This document shows, one piece after another, positions 42,312 through 42,468 of a stretch of 42,468 bases of DNA. Below the pieces are notes generated by a model. It did not search any database. It had not been told where the DNA came from and worked only from the letters and a program-made list of their open reading frames with translations. The stretch's first letter is position 1. The number at the start of each line of letters is the position of its first letter. The stretch is from the NCBI GenBank assembly GCA_016931625.1, contig JAFGEK010000164.1, positions 1-42,468 on the forward strand, written 5' to 3'. Origin of the DNA: Deltaproteobacteria bacterium. Its GTDB lineage: Bacteria > Myxococcota > XYA12-FULL-58-9 > JAFGEK01. A program made the translations under genes and the position numbers.

Positions 42312-42468
42312 CAACAACAAAATACTACGGCGCTAGTATTTACTTTAATATTATATTATTCGCAGATATTAAAAATAAGTTGCCGGGTGCGCGTTCAAAA
42401 ATTGCTCAGGCCGATTAACCGTTTATAGTTAGTTGAAATATCAAGATAATTTACAAAAAGTACACGTA
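42312..42468. other. Window-end intergenic sequence
   Basis: 157 bp upstream of comEC, AT-rich, presumably holding its promoter. No coding sequence, tRNA or clear palindrome is visible before the window ends. Confidence 0.4.

Overview
This is an AT-rich bacterial chromosome segment, most likely from a low-GC member of the Myxococcota (deltaproteobacterial lineage). The main evidence is an adjacent mglB-mglA pair, the gliding-polarity GTPase and its Roadblock partner. It lies downstream of a tRNA-Ser / SRP RNA / tRNA-Ser / dnaX / ybaB / recR block. ECF-sigma clusters, MopE/NHL surface proteins and a complete stressosome fit a complex, environmentally responsive bacterium. The lineage call is an inference from sequence recognition, not from a database search.

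Layout. 1-7.3 kb is an accessory region: a HEPN-MNT toxin-antitoxin-type pair, two paralogous AAA_14/DUF4143 ATPases, an unrecognised 601-aa protein, a frameshifted secreted MopE/NHL protein and several families of short palindromic repeats. 7.3-11.8 kb is a core block on the minus strand: two tRNA-Ser genes, the SRP RNA, dnaX, ybaB, recR, mglB and mglA. 12-14.8 kb carries a secreted GH10 xylanase with two CBM9-like modules, an orphan MNT nucleotidyltransferase and an inverted-repeat element. 14.8-19.5 kb is hypF-hypC-hypD-hypE, which builds the Fe(CN)2CO ligands of [NiFe]-hydrogenase; no structural subunit or hypA/hypB lies in the window. 19.7-24.1 kb is a plus-strand ECF-sigma operon: small basic protein, exported protein, sigma factor, membrane-anchored TPR protein (probable anti-sigma) and a beta-helix lipoprotein. 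24.2-27.4 kb is a stressosome module: TusA-like, RsbR, RsbS, an RsbT-like kinase with an extra N-terminal domain and an RsbX-like phosphatase, facing a second convergent HATPase. 27.6-34.9 kb is a two-gene surface module that includes an 1838-aa outer-membrane barrel protein. 34.9-42.3 kb carries metH, a small hypothetical gene, trxB and comEC.

The most unusual signal is the operator architecture in front of the two AAA_14/DUF4143 ATPases. Each gene is preceded by several 13-bp half-sites with different sequence but the same 2/4-nt alternating spacing and 16-bp centre-to-centre step. Each protein also carries a diverged winged-helix-like segment. This suggests a family of self-regulating ATPase/HTH/nuclease-fold proteins, each with a private operator. 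Other points of note are palindromic repeats that have become coding sequence inside dnaX, loss of a catalytic Glu in one of the two ATPases, the stressosome with a TusA-like leader gene, and a G9 tract directly against the comEC start codon.
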